A DNA stretch of 64,000 nt. It comes from Bradyrhizobium sp. MOS003 (lineage in GTDB: Bacteria; Pseudomonadota; Alphaproteobacteria; Rhizobiales; Xanthobacteraceae). The stretch covers positions 620,001 to 684,000 of the forward strand of contig NZ_PYFW01000003.1 of assembly GCF_003020125.1 (NCBI RefSeq), in the 5' to 3' direction. This document shows positions 35,512 through 44,532 of this stretch, piece by piece (the stretch's first letter is position 1; every line of letters begins with the position of its first letter). Under the pieces are notes generated by a model. It had not been told where the DNA came from. It made no database searches and saw only the letters and a list, made by a program, of their open reading frames with translations. A program made the translations under genes and the position numbers.

Positions 35512-36453
35512 GTGGGTTTTGCGGGCGCGATGGTGTTGGCGATGGCGGTGGATGCCCTCCTGGGCTGGCCGTCGTGGCTGTTCGCGCGGATCGGCCATCC
35601 TGTGACCTGGCTTGGGCGGATGATCGGCGCCATTGATTCCGCGTGGAATCGCGCGTCGGATCCGCCGGCGTTTCGCCGTGGCGCGGGCATCGCCGGCGCA
35701 CTCGTAGTGATCGCATTCTCCGTTGCGGTCGGCTGGGTGCTTCAGGTCCTGCTTCCCCAGGGTTGGATCCAGATCGCGCTGCTCGGCGTCCTGGCCTGGC
35801 CGGTGGTCGCGCTGCGCTCGCTGCATGATCATGTGGCCGCCGTCGCAGATCCGTTGCTCGCTGGCAATATCGCCGCCGCGCGCGACGCGGTCTCGCGCAT
35901 CGTCGGTCGCGATCCCGCGGCGCTCGATGAGGCTGGCATCGCGCGCGCGGCGATCGAAAGCCTTGCGGAGAATGCCTCCGACGGCATCGTGGCGCCGGTG
36001 GTCTGGGGCGCGCTGTTCGGCCTGCCGGGCATCCTCGGCTACAAGGCGATCAACACGCTCGACTCCATGATCGGCCATCGCAGCGAGCGGCACGAAGCGT
36101 TCGGCTGGGCGGCGGCGCGCATCGACGATGTCGCGAACTTCATTCCGGCGCGGCTGACCGGATTTCTGTTCGTGCTGCTGGCACCGCGGCGATCCGACGC
36201 GCTATCGTGCATGACGCGCGACGCACGCCGTCACCGCTCGCCGAATGCCGGCTGGCCGGAAGCAGCGATGGCGGGCGGGCTTGGCGTGCGGCTCAGCGGC
36301 CCCCGTATCTATCACGGCAGCATCACGAACGAGCCCTGGCTGAACGAAGGCGCGCGCGATCCGCGCGCCGCCGACATGGCCGAGGCACTGACGGTCTACC
36401 GCCGCGCCATGCTGCTGCTCGCAGGCCTCCTTGCGATCCTGGCTTTCGCGTGA
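35512..36453 (+). CDS. cobD: Adenosylcobinamide-phosphate synthase (CbiB/CobD)
   Basis: This polytopic membrane protein of 313 residues attaches aminopropanol (or its phosphate) to adenosylcobyric acid. Family motifs are HPVTWLGRMIGAID near the N-terminus, ESLAENASDGIVAPVVW in the middle and TLDSMIGHRSERHEAFGWAAAR. I chose GTG 35512 because a perfect AGGAGG ribosome site sits 5 nt upstream (35501-35506); the open frame extends to a TTG at 35476 with no such site. It overlaps cobC in a GTGA tetranucleotide (36450-36453). Confidence 0.92.
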   Translation: MGFAGAMVLAMAVDALLGWPSWLFARIGHPVTWLGRMIGAIDSAWNRASDPPAFRRGAGIAGALVVIAFSVAVGWVLQVLLPQGWIQIALLGVLAWPVVALRSLHDHVAAVADPLLAGNIAAARDAVSRIVGRDPAALDEAGIARAAIESLAENASDGIVAPVVWGALFGLPGILGYKAINTLDSMIGHRSERHEAFGWAAARIDDVANFIPARLTGFLFVLLAPRRSDALSCMTRDARRHRSPNAGWPEAAMAGGLGVRLSGPRIYHGSITNEPWLNEGARDPRAADMAEALTVYRRAMLLLAGLLAILAFA

Positions 36454-37430
36454 AAGAACGGGGCATGCGCGAGCACGGTGGAAATCTCGATTTGGCCCAG
36501 CAGCGTTTTGGCGGACGCGCCGAGGAGTGGATCGACCTCTCGACGGGGATCAACCGGCTGTCTTATCCCGTAGGCGAGATCGGCGCGCATCATTGGCAGG
36601 CGCTGCCGTCGCGCGCCGAGATCGACGCCCTGCATCAAGCTGCGCGGCATGCCTATCGCACGAGCGCGCCGATCGTTGCAACGAGCGGCGTGCAGGCCGT
36701 CATTCAAATGCTGCCGCAGCTAGCGCCATCGGGGCGTGCCCGCATTCTCGCTCCGACCTACAATGAATATGCTGGCGTGCTGTCGGCCGCGGGCCGGGAG
36801 GTCGAGGAAGTCGATGAATTCGATGCGCTGGCGGGCGCGGATCTTGCGATCATCGTCAATCCCAACAATCCCGATGGCCGGCGGTTTGCGCCCAAGGATC
36901 TGCTCGCGCTGCTGCCGCGCGTCGGCCGGCTCGTCATCGACGAAAGCTTTGCCGACTCCGTTCCGCAACTATCGCTTGCGCCGGACGCGGATCGGCGGGG
37001 ACTGCTGATCCTGCGATCCTTCGGAAAGTTTTATGGACTCGCCGGCTTGCGCCTTGGTTTCGCGATCGGCGACGCCGCGGACGTCGCCAGGCTCGCCGCG
37101 ATGTCGGGCCCATGGCCGGTCTCAGGGGCTGCGGTCGCGATTGGCAGCCGCGCCCTACGTGACGATGCGTGGGCCGAAGCGGCGTCAGTGCGTCTTGTGC
37201 GCGATTGTGTTCGGCTCGACGAGATGACGCGAGCGAAAGGCTGGCGGCTTGTCGGCGGTGCGTCACTGTTTCGTCTGTACGAGACGCCCGACGCACTTGC
37301 CGCGCAGGAAAAGCTCGCGCGTGGCCAGATCTGGTCGCGCGTGTTCGCGCAAAGGCCGAGATGGCTGCGCCTCGGTCTTCCGGGCATCGAAGCCGAATGG
37401 ACACGCGTGGCCGAGGTCCTAGCGCGCTAG
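36450..37430 (+). CDS. cobC: Threonine-phosphate decarboxylase CobC (PLP-dependent)
   Basis: This 326-residue aminotransferase-fold enzyme decarboxylates L-threonine phosphate to aminopropanol phosphate for the preceding CobD reaction; its Salmonella counterpart is called CobD. Features are REHGGNLDLAQ at the N-terminus, the NPNNPDG substrate/PLP motif, and SFGKFYGLAGLRLG with the Schiff-base Lys. The GTG at 36450 overlaps the cobD stop; ATG 36465 is an alternative start that would lose five residues. Its 3' end overlaps the convergent cobQ by 12 bp (37419-37430). Confidence 0.92.
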   Translation: MKERGMREHGGNLDLAQQRFGGRAEEWIDLSTGINRLSYPVGEIGAHHWQALPSRAEIDALHQAARHAYRTSAPIVATSGVQAVIQMLPQLAPSGRARILAPTYNEYAGVLSAAGREVEEVDEFDALAGADLAIIVNPNNPDGRRFAPKDLLALLPRVGRLVIDESFADSVPQLSLAPDADRRGLLILRSFGKFYGLAGLRLGFAIGDAADVARLAAMSGPWPVSGAAVAIGSRALRDDAWAEAASVRLVRDCVRLDEMTRAKGWRLVGGASLFRLYETPDALAAQEKLARGQIWSRVFAQRPRWLRLGLPGIEAEWTRVAEVLAR

Positions 37431-38867
37431 CGCGAGCAGTCCTTCGACATCGAAATGCTTTTCGATGTGATCAGCCAGCGCGTCGAGCGCGCTCTCGACC
37501 CGAGCTTGATAGGGCTCGTCGCCTGCGGGAATGTCGAGCCTGGCCAGATACGCCTTGCGGAAATCATCCGATGTGAACAGGCCGTGCAGATAACTGCCTT
37601 GCACGCGGCCATCGCGCGAGATCGCGCCTTCCGGCTCGCCGTTCAATTTCGCGAACGGGCGCGCACGATCCGGCCCGTCGGTGCGGCCGATGTGGATCTC
37701 GTATGCCTCGATAGGCTGATCCGTGGCGGCATGAACGGCCGCGACACGCGTCAACGTTTTTTGCGGGCTCATCACCGTCTCGACATCCAGCAGTCCGAGC
37801 CCCGCCGTGTCGCCGGCGGGCCCTTCGATGCCTTCGGGGTCGTCGACGCTCCGGCCGAGCATCTGATAGCCGCCGCAGAGGCCGAGCACATGGCCGCCCC
37901 TGCGGTGATGTGCGAGCAGGTCGATGTCCCAGCCCTGCGCGCGCAGGAAGGCAAGATCGCCACGGGTGGATTTGGAGCCGGGGATGATCACCAGGCGTAC
38001 GTCGCCCGGGATCGCTTGGCCCTGGCGCACCATCACGAGATCGACGCCGGCTTCGAGCTTGAGCGGGTCGAGATCGTCGAAATTGGCGATCCGCGACAGC
38101 GCCAGGCATGCGATCTTACATTGGCCCGGCTTGCGTGCGTCGCTCAGGCCGAGCGCGTCTTCAGCCGGCAGTTCGCCCGCGCGCGCGAACCACGGCAGCA
38201 CGCCGAGGCCGCGCCATGCGGTCTGTTGCTCGATCAGCTGGTAGCCGTCGTCGAACAGCGTGGGATCGCCGCGGAACTTGTTGATGACGAAGCCCCGGAT
38301 CATCGCGGCATCGTCGGGGTCGATCACCGTCTTGATGCCGACGAGCTGGGCGATGACGCCGCCGCGGTCGATGTCGCCGACCAGTACGACTGGAACGTCC
38401 GCCTTGCGCGCAAAGCCCATATTGGCGATGTCGGACTTGCGCAGGTTCACCTCGGCCGGGCTGCCGGCGCCTTCGACCAGCACGAGATCGGCGCGCGTCT
38501 TCAGCCGCTCAAAGCTTTCCAGCACCGCGCCCATCAGCGAGGGCTTCATCGCCGCGTAGTCGCGTGCGCGCGCGGTCGCGATGCGCTTGCCGTGTACGAT
38601 CACTTGCGCGCCGACATCGGTCTCGGGCTTCAGCAGCACCGGATTCATGTCGGTGTGCGGCTCGACGCCGGCGGCTAGCGCCTGCAACGCCTGGGCCCGG
38701 CCTATCTCGCCGCCGTCGACGGTGACGGCTGCGTTGTTCGACATGTTCTGCGGCTTGAAGGGCAGCACGCGCAGGCCGCGGCGCGTGAAGGCCCGCGCGA
38801 GGCCGGCGACGATGAGCGATTTGCCCACGTCCGAGCCGGCTCCCTGGATCATCAATGCGCGCGCCAT
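37419..38867 (-). CDS. cobQ: Cobyric acid synthase CobQ
   Basis: This 482-residue glutamine-dependent amidotransferase amidates four carboxylates of adenosylcobyrinic acid a,c-diamide. The N-terminal ATPase domain has the modified P-loop GAGSDVGKS (residues about 9-17) and LPFKPQNMSNNAAVT. The C-terminal class-I-like glutaminase domain has the IPGSKSTRGDLAFLR segment and the nucleophile Cys in LGLCGGYQMLG; a His follows in GSYLHGLF. The ATG at 38867 is 7 bp beyond the cobO stop, so cobO-cobQ form one minus-strand operon. It converges on cobC with overlapping 3' ends. Confidence 0.95.
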   Translation of the reverse strand: MARALMIQGAGSDVGKSLIVAGLARAFTRRGLRVLPFKPQNMSNNAAVTVDGGEIGRAQALQALAAGVEPHTDMNPVLLKPETDVGAQVIVHGKRIATARARDYAAMKPSLMGAVLESFERLKTRADLVLVEGAGSPAEVNLRKSDIANMGFARKADVPVVLVGDIDRGGVIAQLVGIKTVIDPDDAAMIRGFVINKFRGDPTLFDDGYQLIEQQTAWRGLGVLPWFARAGELPAEDALGLSDARKPGQCKIACLALSRIANFDDLDPLKLEAGVDLVMVRQGQAIPGDVRLVIIPGSKSTRGDLAFLRAQGWDIDLLAHHRRGGHVLGLCGGYQMLGRSVDDPEGIEGPAGDTAGLGLLDVETVMSPQKTLTRVAAVHAATDQPIEAYEIHIGRTDGPDRARPFAKLNGEPEGAISRDGRVQGSYLHGLFTSDDFRKAYLARLDIPAGDEPYQARVESALDALADHIEKHFDVEGLLALAR

Positions 38868-38874
38868 CGTGTGA

Positions 38875-39510
38875 TCAGAACTCGACGCCGGCCTGCGCCT
38901 TGATCCCGGAGCGGAAGGGGTGTTTGACCAGCGTCATCTCGGTGACGAGATCGGCGATCTCGATCAGTTCGTCCTTGGCGTTGCGCCCGGTGAGGACGAC
39001 ATGTGTCATCTCGGGCTTCGAGGTGGTCAGGAACTCGACGACGTCCGCAATGTCGAGATAGTCGTAGCGCAGCGCGATGTTGATCTCGTCGAGCACGACC
39101 ATGCGCAAGCTGTTATCGAGAATCAGCTCCTTGGCCTTCTCCCAGCCGGCGCGTGCCGCGGCGATATCGCGGGCGCGGTCCTGCGTCTCCCAGGTAAATC
39201 CCTCGCCCATGGCGTGGAACTGGCAGAGATCGCCGAAATGACCGGTGAGCAGGCGCCGCTCGCCGGTATCCCAGGCGCCCTTGATGAACTGCACGACCGC
39301 GCAGGGGAGGCCATGGGCGACGCAGCGAACGATCATGCCGAAGGCCGAGGAGGACTTGCCCTTTCCGGAGCCGGTGTGAACGATGATGAGGCCCTTTTCG
39401 CCGCTCTTGGTGGCCATGATCTTGTCGCGCGCGGCCTTCTTCTTCGCCATTTTCGTGGCGTGGCGGGCGTCGGTTTCCTCGGCCGTTTTCGTATCCGGTT
39501 CAGGCGTCAT
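38875..39510 (-). CDS. cobO: Cob(I)yrinic acid a,c-diamide adenosyltransferase CobO
   Basis: This 211-residue cytoplasmic enzyme transfers the adenosyl group of ATP to cobalt(I). The P-loop is GSGKGKSSSAFG, and VVLDEINIALRYDYLD and VVLTGRNAKDELIEIAD are typical of the CobA/CobO/BtuR family. The N-terminal 45 residues are Lys/Glu-rich and probably mobile. I chose ATG 39510, which gives the usual MTPEPDTKTAEE-like N-terminus; a longer frame to 39552 runs into the regulatory gap. It is first in the cobO-cobQ operon and divergent from the riboswitch-led cobW operon. Confidence 0.94.
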   Translation of the reverse strand: MTPEPDTKTAEETDARHATKMAKKKAARDKIMATKSGEKGLIIVHTGSGKGKSSSAFGMIVRCVAHGLPCAVVQFIKGAWDTGERRLLTGHFGDLCQFHAMGEGFTWETQDRARDIAAARAGWEKAKELILDNSLRMVVLDEINIALRYDYLDIADVVEFLTTSKPEMTHVVLTGRNAKDELIEIADLVTEMTLVKHPFRSGIKAQAGVEF

Positions 39511-39565
39511 CGGTCCCGGTCCTTCGGCTTGACAAGTGGCGGCCACCGGCAAATGGTGACCCGGT

Positions 39566-39755
39566 GTTGGTTCCTGTCCTATGACAGGCGAAGAGGGAAT
39601 GCGATAGGGGCCGAATCGGCAAGATTTGGCTCCAAAATGCAGCCGCCCCCGCGACCGTGACCGGAGAGATGCCCGAAGCCACTGATCCCCTCTGGGATCG
39701 GGAAGGCGGGGATCGAAGGGGAAACCCTGCTCCGCAAGCCGGGAGACCTGCCAGC
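39566..39755 (+). promoter_or_regulatory. Cobalamin riboswitch 1 (upstream of DUF1636-cobW-cobN)
   Basis: Plus-strand hallmarks occur in order: AGAGGGAATGCG, CAGCCGCCCCCGCGACCGTG, GAAGCCACTG, GGGAAGGCGGGG and the B12 box AAGCCGGGAGACCTGCC (39736-39752). A short P1 helix can pair 39567-39571 with 39750-39754. It is about 110 bp upstream of the DUF1636 gene. It should bind adenosylcobalamin and lower expression of the biosynthesis operon, probably by occluding translation. The edges are approximate. Confidence 0.93.
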
Positions 39756-39863
39756 GCGGACGATTTTTGGACCGGCGGACGGGGTGTTCCGCGACGGGGA
39801 AGCAGGCCTTCGGAAGAATGGTCCGTGCGCCTCATCGCCTCCGCCGTATAATCTGGAAGAGCG

Positions 39864-40238
39864 ATGACAGTCACACTTTACGTTTGCATCACCTGCCGCG
39901 CCGGCGAGACGCTGGGCGAGGGCGAGACCACGCCCGGCAAGCGCCTGCATGGCGCGATCCTCGAGGCCGGGGTGCCCGAGGGCGTCCACGTGGTTCCCGT
40001 CGAGTGCCTGTCGGCCTGCAATCAGGGCTGCTCGGTTGCACTGAGCGCGCCGGGCCGGTGGTCTTACGTCTATGGCCGCATCTCAGACGCCAATGCGAAG
40101 GACGTGGTCGCGGGCGCTGCCGCCTATGCCGCCGCTCCCGACGGGCTCGTGCCGTGGCGCAGCCGACCGGAAATATTCCGCAAGCAGTCGCTTGCCCGCA
40201 TTCCCCCTGTTGCCGTCGTGCCGGAGGCCGCCGAATGA
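39864..40238 (+). CDS. DUF1636 metal-binding protein
   Basis: This 124-residue cytoplasmic protein has five Cys arranged like a thioredoxin-fold ferredoxin: Cys8 and Cys11 (VCITC), then Cys48, Cys52 and Cys56 (VECLSACNQGC). I recognise it as DUF1636, of unproven function; a [2Fe-2S] or metal-binding role is inferred from the spacing. It is the first gene after cobalamin riboswitch 1 and overlaps cobW by 4 bp, so its job is probably in cobalt delivery or redox steps of corrin synthesis. A GGAAGAG site precedes the ATG. Confidence 0.88.
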   Translation: MTVTLYVCITCRAGETLGEGETTPGKRLHGAILEAGVPEGVHVVPVECLSACNQGCSVALSAPGRWSYVYGRISDANAKDVVAGAAAYAAAPDGLVPWRSRPEIFRKQSLARIPPVAVVPEAAE

Positions 40239-41284
40239 GCTCGCTCGCAAAAGTCCCGGTGACTGTGGTCACCGGTTTCCTCGGCTCCGGCAAGACGACG
40301 CTGATCCAACATCTGCTCAGCAACGCCAACGGCAAGAAGCTCGCGGTGCTCGTCAACGAGTTCGGCAGCGAGGGTGTCGATGGCGAGATCCTGAAATCCT
40401 GTGCCGATGCCAATTGCCCGGAAGAAAACATCATTGAACTCGCCAATGGCTGCATCTGCTGCACCGTCGCCGACGATTTCATTCCGACCATGGAGAAACT
40501 GCTGGCGCGGCCGGTGCGGCCCGACCACATCCTGATCGAGACCTCGGGCCTGGCGCTGCCCAAGCCGTTGCTGAAGGCGTTCGACTGGCCGGAGATCCGC
40601 TCGCGCATCACGGTCGACGGCGTGATCGCGCTCGCCGATGCCGAGGCCGTGGCAGCGGGTCGCTTTGCGCCGGATCCGATTGCGGTCGAAGCGCAGCGCG
40701 CGGCCGACGAAAATCTCGATCACGAGACGCCATTGTCGGAAGTGTTCGAGGACCAGATCGCCTGTGCCGACATCGTGCTGCTGACCAAAGCCGATCTTGC
40801 GGGGGCGGCCGGCATCGAAGCGGCCAAGGCGGCGATCACCGCCGAGATGCCGCGCCGTGTGCCGATGTTGGCCATCACCGATGGTGCGATCGATGCGCGC
40901 CTCATCCTCGGCCTCGGCGCTGCCGCCGAGAACGATCTCGCCGCGCGTCCCTCGCATCATGATGGCGAGGAGGAGCACGAGCACGATGATTTCAACTCTG
41001 TGGTGATCGATCTTCCTGAGGTGACCGACATCGACGCACTGGTCGCGTCGGTGCAACGTCTGTCGCGCGAGCAGAACGTGCTGCGCGCCAAGGGCTATAT
41101 CGCGGTCGCGGGCAAGCCGATGCGGTTGCTGTTGCAAGCGGTCGGCGAGCGCGTGCGCCACCAGTACGACAAGCCCTGGGGGGCGGGCACCAGGCAGTCG
41201 AAGCTCGTCGTGATCGGCGAGCACGGCGATATCGACGAGGCCGCGATCAGGGCAGGACTCGGTCTTTCAGGATCTGGCATCTGA
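40235..41284 (+). CDS. cobW: CobW-family GTPase/metallochaperone
   Basis: This 349-residue G3E-family GTPase probably delivers Co2+ to the chelatase. The Walker A is GFLGSGKTT (14-22), the metal-site motif GCICC is at 72-76, NKAD-type specificity is in LLTKADL, and a His/Glu-rich loop (HHDGEEEHEHDD) lies at about 240-252, as expected of the CobW branch. The frame is open far upstream, but ATG 40235 overlaps the DUF1636 stop and gives the standard N-terminus. It is directly followed by cobN (TGATG overlap at 41282-41286). Confidence 0.95.
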   Translation: MSSLAKVPVTVVTGFLGSGKTTLIQHLLSNANGKKLAVLVNEFGSEGVDGEILKSCADANCPEENIIELANGCICCTVADDFIPTMEKLLARPVRPDHILIETSGLALPKPLLKAFDWPEIRSRITVDGVIALADAEAVAAGRFAPDPIAVEAQRAADENLDHETPLSEVFEDQIACADIVLLTKADLAGAAGIEAAKAAITAEMPRRVPMLAITDGAIDARLILGLGAAAENDLAARPSHHDGEEEHEHDDFNSVVIDLPEVTDIDALVASVQRLSREQNVLRAKGYIAVAGKPMRLLLQAVGERVRHQYDKPWGAGTRQSKLVVIGEHGDIDEAAIRAGLGLSGSGI

Positions 41285-44200
41285 TGCATGTCGTTTTCCG
41301 CGAGAGCCGCGGTCTCGAGGAGACCGCGACGCCAAGGGACATCGGCCAGGACCCGGCCGATCTCGTGGTGCTCTCGTATTCGGATTCCGATCTTGCGGCG
41401 TTTGCGGCCGGTTGGCGGCGCGGCCGCGACAGCCTGCCGACGCTGCGGCTCGCCAATCTCGTGGAATTGCGTCATCCACTGTCGGTCGACACCTATATCG
41501 AGCGCACGCTGTCGCAGACGCGCGGCATTCTGGTTCGCCTGATCGGCGGCGAGTCCTATTGGGCGTACGGCCTCGCGGCTCTTCAGCAGCTCGCCAGGGA
41601 TCGCAATATCGTGCTGGCTGTGCTGCCGGCCGACGGCCGCGACGACACGCGGCTCGATGCGCATTCGACGCTGCCGGTCTCGACGCTGCGCCGGCTGAAG
41701 GTGCTCTGCGACACCGGCGGCCCGGTCGCTGCGCAAGCGGCGATTGCGCAGCTTGCGCTGGCCTCGGGCCTCTATGCAGGGCCCGTGATCGGCGAGATGA
41801 CCATGCCCGAGATGGGCTTTTATGATCCGGCGCGCGGCGTCGTTGCTGCGCCGGCGGTCGGTGACGGCAAGCCGCGCGCGCTGGTGACGTTCTATCGCTC
41901 CTACCTCACGGCCGCGGATACCGGCCCGATCGATGCGCTGATCGCAGCGCTGCGCGAGCGCGGCTTTGATGCCTGCGGCGTGTTCGTCCCCTCGTTGAAG
42001 GCTCCGGGTGTCGCCGACTGGCTGCGGGCGCATCTCGCGCAAAATCCTCCGGCCGCAATCGTCAATGCGACGGCGTTCTCGGCCCTGGGTGACGATGGTA
42101 CGACGCCGTTCGACGCCGCGTCATGTCCCGTCTTCCAGGTCGCGCTCTCGTCGGCCCGGCGCGAAGACTGGGCGGAGTCGTTGCGCGGCCTGTCGCCCGG
42201 CGATCTCGCGATGCATGTCGTGCTGCCGGAAGTCGACGGCCGGCTGTTCGCGGGCGTGGTGAGTTTCAAATCGGCCGCGCAGCGCGATCCCGATCTGCAA
42301 ATTTCGCATCTTGCGCACAGGCCGGATGAAGAGCGCGTGAAGGCCATCGCCGCCCGCGTCGCGGCCTGGCGGCGGCTCGCCGAGACGCCGGCCGCCGACA
42401 AGAGGCTGGCGATCGTGCTCTCGAACTATCCGGGCAGACCGCACCAGATCGCGCACGCCGTCGGGCTCGATGCGCTGGCTTCGGTCGAAGCGCTGGTGTC
42501 CGACCTGGCGGCAGCCGGCTATGATGTCGCGCCGGTCCACGCACTTGGCGAGACGCTGCTGAAGCAGAGCTTGACCTGGAACGTCGCAGACTATCGCGCC
42601 GCGCTCTCGCGCCTTCCGCGAGCATTGCAGGACGATCTCGCGCAAGCCTGGGGTACGCCGGAGAGTGATCCGAGTTGCCGCAATGGTGACTTCCAGTTCG
42701 CGGCTGCCGCGTGCGGCCGGTCGATCATCGCGGTCCAGCCCGAGCGCGGCGATGCGGCCGCGCGTGATGGCGATTATCACGATCTCACCCGCACGCCGCG
42801 CCACGGCTATGTCGCGTTCTATCTCTGGCTCCGAGAGCAGGGCTGTGATGCCGTCGTGCACATGGGCGCGCACGGCACGTTGGAATGGCTGCCCGGCAAG
42901 TCCGTGGCGCTCTCCTCGCAATGCTGGCCGGAAGCCCTGATCGGCGACCTGCCGGTCATCTATCCCTTCATCGTCAACGATCCCGGCGAGGCCGCGCAGG
43001 CCAAGCGCCGTATCGGCGCCGTTACCATCGGCCATCTGCCGCCCACGCTCGCGCAATCCGCCGTGCCCGAAAGTCTGCGGCGGCTCGAACGCCTGCTCGA
43101 TGAATATTCGACCGCGGATGGTCTCGATCCCGCGCGCCGCCAGAGGCTGATTGGCGCGATCCGCGACGAGGCGCGTGCGGTGGGCCTCGAAGACGATCTC
43201 GGTCTCGATGCGTCGGCCGCACCGGCCGAAGCGATTCCGCGGATCGATCGCTTCGTCTGCGATCTCAAGGAAAGCCAGTACGGCGACGGCCTGCACGTGT
43301 TCGGCCGCGGGGCCTGCGGCAACGCGGAGCGGGATGCCCTGCGGGCTGCGCTTGCCGGCCAGCGGGTCGCGCCCGGGCCTTCGGGCTCGCCCTATCGCGG
43401 CCGTCGGGACGTGCTGCCGACGGGACGCAATCTCTTTGCCGTCGACCCGCGCGCGGTGCCGACGCCGTCGGCGCATGCGCAGGGCATCAAGCTTGCGGAA
43501 GAGTTGCTGCGCCGTCACTTGCAGGATCATGGCGATTGGCCCAAGGGGCTCGTGGTCGATCTCTGGGGCTCGGCGACGATGCGGACGGCCGGCGAGGAAT
43601 TTGCGATGGCGCTGCATCTGGCCGGCCTCGCGCCGCGCTGGGATCACGGCTCCGGCCGTGTGACCGGCTACGACATCATCGCGCCGGCCGAGCTTGGCCG
43701 TCCCCGCATCGACGTCACGTTGCGGGTGTCCGGCCTGTTCCGCGACGTCTTCTCAGGCCTTGCGCAATTGTTTGAGGTCGCCTCCGAGGCGCTTTCGGCG
43801 CGCGAGGAGGAGGGCGACGAGAATCCGTATCGTCATCGCGCCTCCCGCGTGTTCGCGCCGCGTCCGGGACAGTACGGCGTTGGCCTCTCGGCAATATCCG
43901 ATGCTTTCTCGCCGGAGACGCGCGAGGCCGCGGGCGAAGCCTGGTTGTCGGCCTCGTCATGGGCGTTTTCGGCCAGCGGCGAAATGCAGCCGAATCGCGC
44001 CGGCATCGAGCAGCGCCTCGTCTCGGCGGATGCCTTCGTCCATGTCCAGGACTTGCCCGAAACCGACCTGCTGCTCGCGGCCGACTATGCCGCACATGAA
44101 GCCGGCGTTGCGGCGGCGGCTGCGCATCTCGGCGCGGCCGGACCATCACTCTATCACCTCGACGCGACGCGTCCCGAACAGCCCCATGCCCGCACTCTGA

Positions 44201-44532
44201 CGGAGGAAATCTCGCGCGTCGTCCGTGCACGCGCGGCGAATCCGGGCTGGATCGCCGGGATGATGCGTCACGGTTTTCGGGGCGCAGCCGAGATCACGGC
44301 GACGCTGGAGCACATGGCCGCTTTCGCTCATCTCGCGGACGCCGTGCCTCCGCATCTGTTCGATCTCTACTACGATGCGACGCTCGGCAATGACGACGTC
44401 CGCGCCTTCATGGCGCGTGAAAATCCGTCCGCACTCGCGGCGATGGAGACCTGCTTTGCGCGCCTGCACGTTGCTGCGCTCTGGCAAACGCGCCGCAATT
44501 CGATTGCTGCAGCGTTGCGGGAGGCCTCATGA
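41284..44532 (+). CDS. cobN: Cobaltochelatase large subunit CobN
   Basis: This 1,082-residue subunit binds hydrogenobyrinic acid a,c-diamide and inserts Co2+, powered by the AAA+ partners CobS and CobT (chelatase names), which are not in this window. Family features include GESYWAYGL near residue 89, VLSNYPGRPHQIAHAVGLDA, HMGAHGTLEWLPGKSVALS, FIVNDPGEAAQAKRR and DVTLRVSGLFRDVF. It is shorter than the 1,275-residue Pseudomonas denitrificans protein, but the frame is intact. The ATG overlaps the cobW stop by one base and the stop overlaps cobG by 4 bp. Confidence 0.95.
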   Translation: MHVVFRESRGLEETATPRDIGQDPADLVVLSYSDSDLAAFAAGWRRGRDSLPTLRLANLVELRHPLSVDTYIERTLSQTRGILVRLIGGESYWAYGLAALQQLARDRNIVLAVLPADGRDDTRLDAHSTLPVSTLRRLKVLCDTGGPVAAQAAIAQLALASGLYAGPVIGEMTMPEMGFYDPARGVVAAPAVGDGKPRALVTFYRSYLTAADTGPIDALIAALRERGFDACGVFVPSLKAPGVADWLRAHLAQNPPAAIVNATAFSALGDDGTTPFDAASCPVFQVALSSARREDWAESLRGLSPGDLAMHVVLPEVDGRLFAGVVSFKSAAQRDPDLQISHLAHRPDEERVKAIAARVAAWRRLAETPAADKRLAIVLSNYPGRPHQIAHAVGLDALASVEALVSDLAAAGYDVAPVHALGETLLKQSLTWNVADYRAALSRLPRALQDDLAQAWGTPESDPSCRNGDFQFAAAACGRSIIAVQPERGDAAARDGDYHDLTRTPRHGYVAFYLWLREQGCDAVVHMGAHGTLEWLPGKSVALSSQCWPEALIGDLPVIYPFIVNDPGEAAQAKRRIGAVTIGHLPPTLAQSAVPESLRRLERLLDEYSTADGLDPARRQRLIGAIRDEARAVGLEDDLGLDASAAPAEAIPRIDRFVCDLKESQYGDGLHVFGRGACGNAERDALRAALAGQRVAPGPSGSPYRGRRDVLPTGRNLFAVDPRAVPTPSAHAQGIKLAEELLRRHLQDHGDWPKGLVVDLWGSATMRTAGEEFAMALHLAGLAPRWDHGSGRVTGYDIIAPAELGRPRIDVTLRVSGLFRDVFSGLAQLFEVASEALSAREEEGDENPYRHRASRVFAPRPGQYGVGLSAISDAFSPETREAAGEAWLSASSWAFSASGEMQPNRAGIEQRLVSADAFVHVQDLPETDLLLAADYAAHEAGVAAAAAHLGAAGPSLYHLDATRPEQPHARTLTEEISRVVRARAANPGWIAGMMRHGFRGAAEITATLEHMAAFAHLADAVPPHLFDLYYDATLGNDDVRAFMARENPSALAAMETCFARLHVAALWQTRRNSIAAALREAS

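Noticed and set aside
39847..39852. TATAAT resembling a -10 promoter box
   Set aside because: It is only 12 bp before the DUF1636 ATG and downstream of the riboswitch, so a promoter there would leave no leader and bypass the switch.
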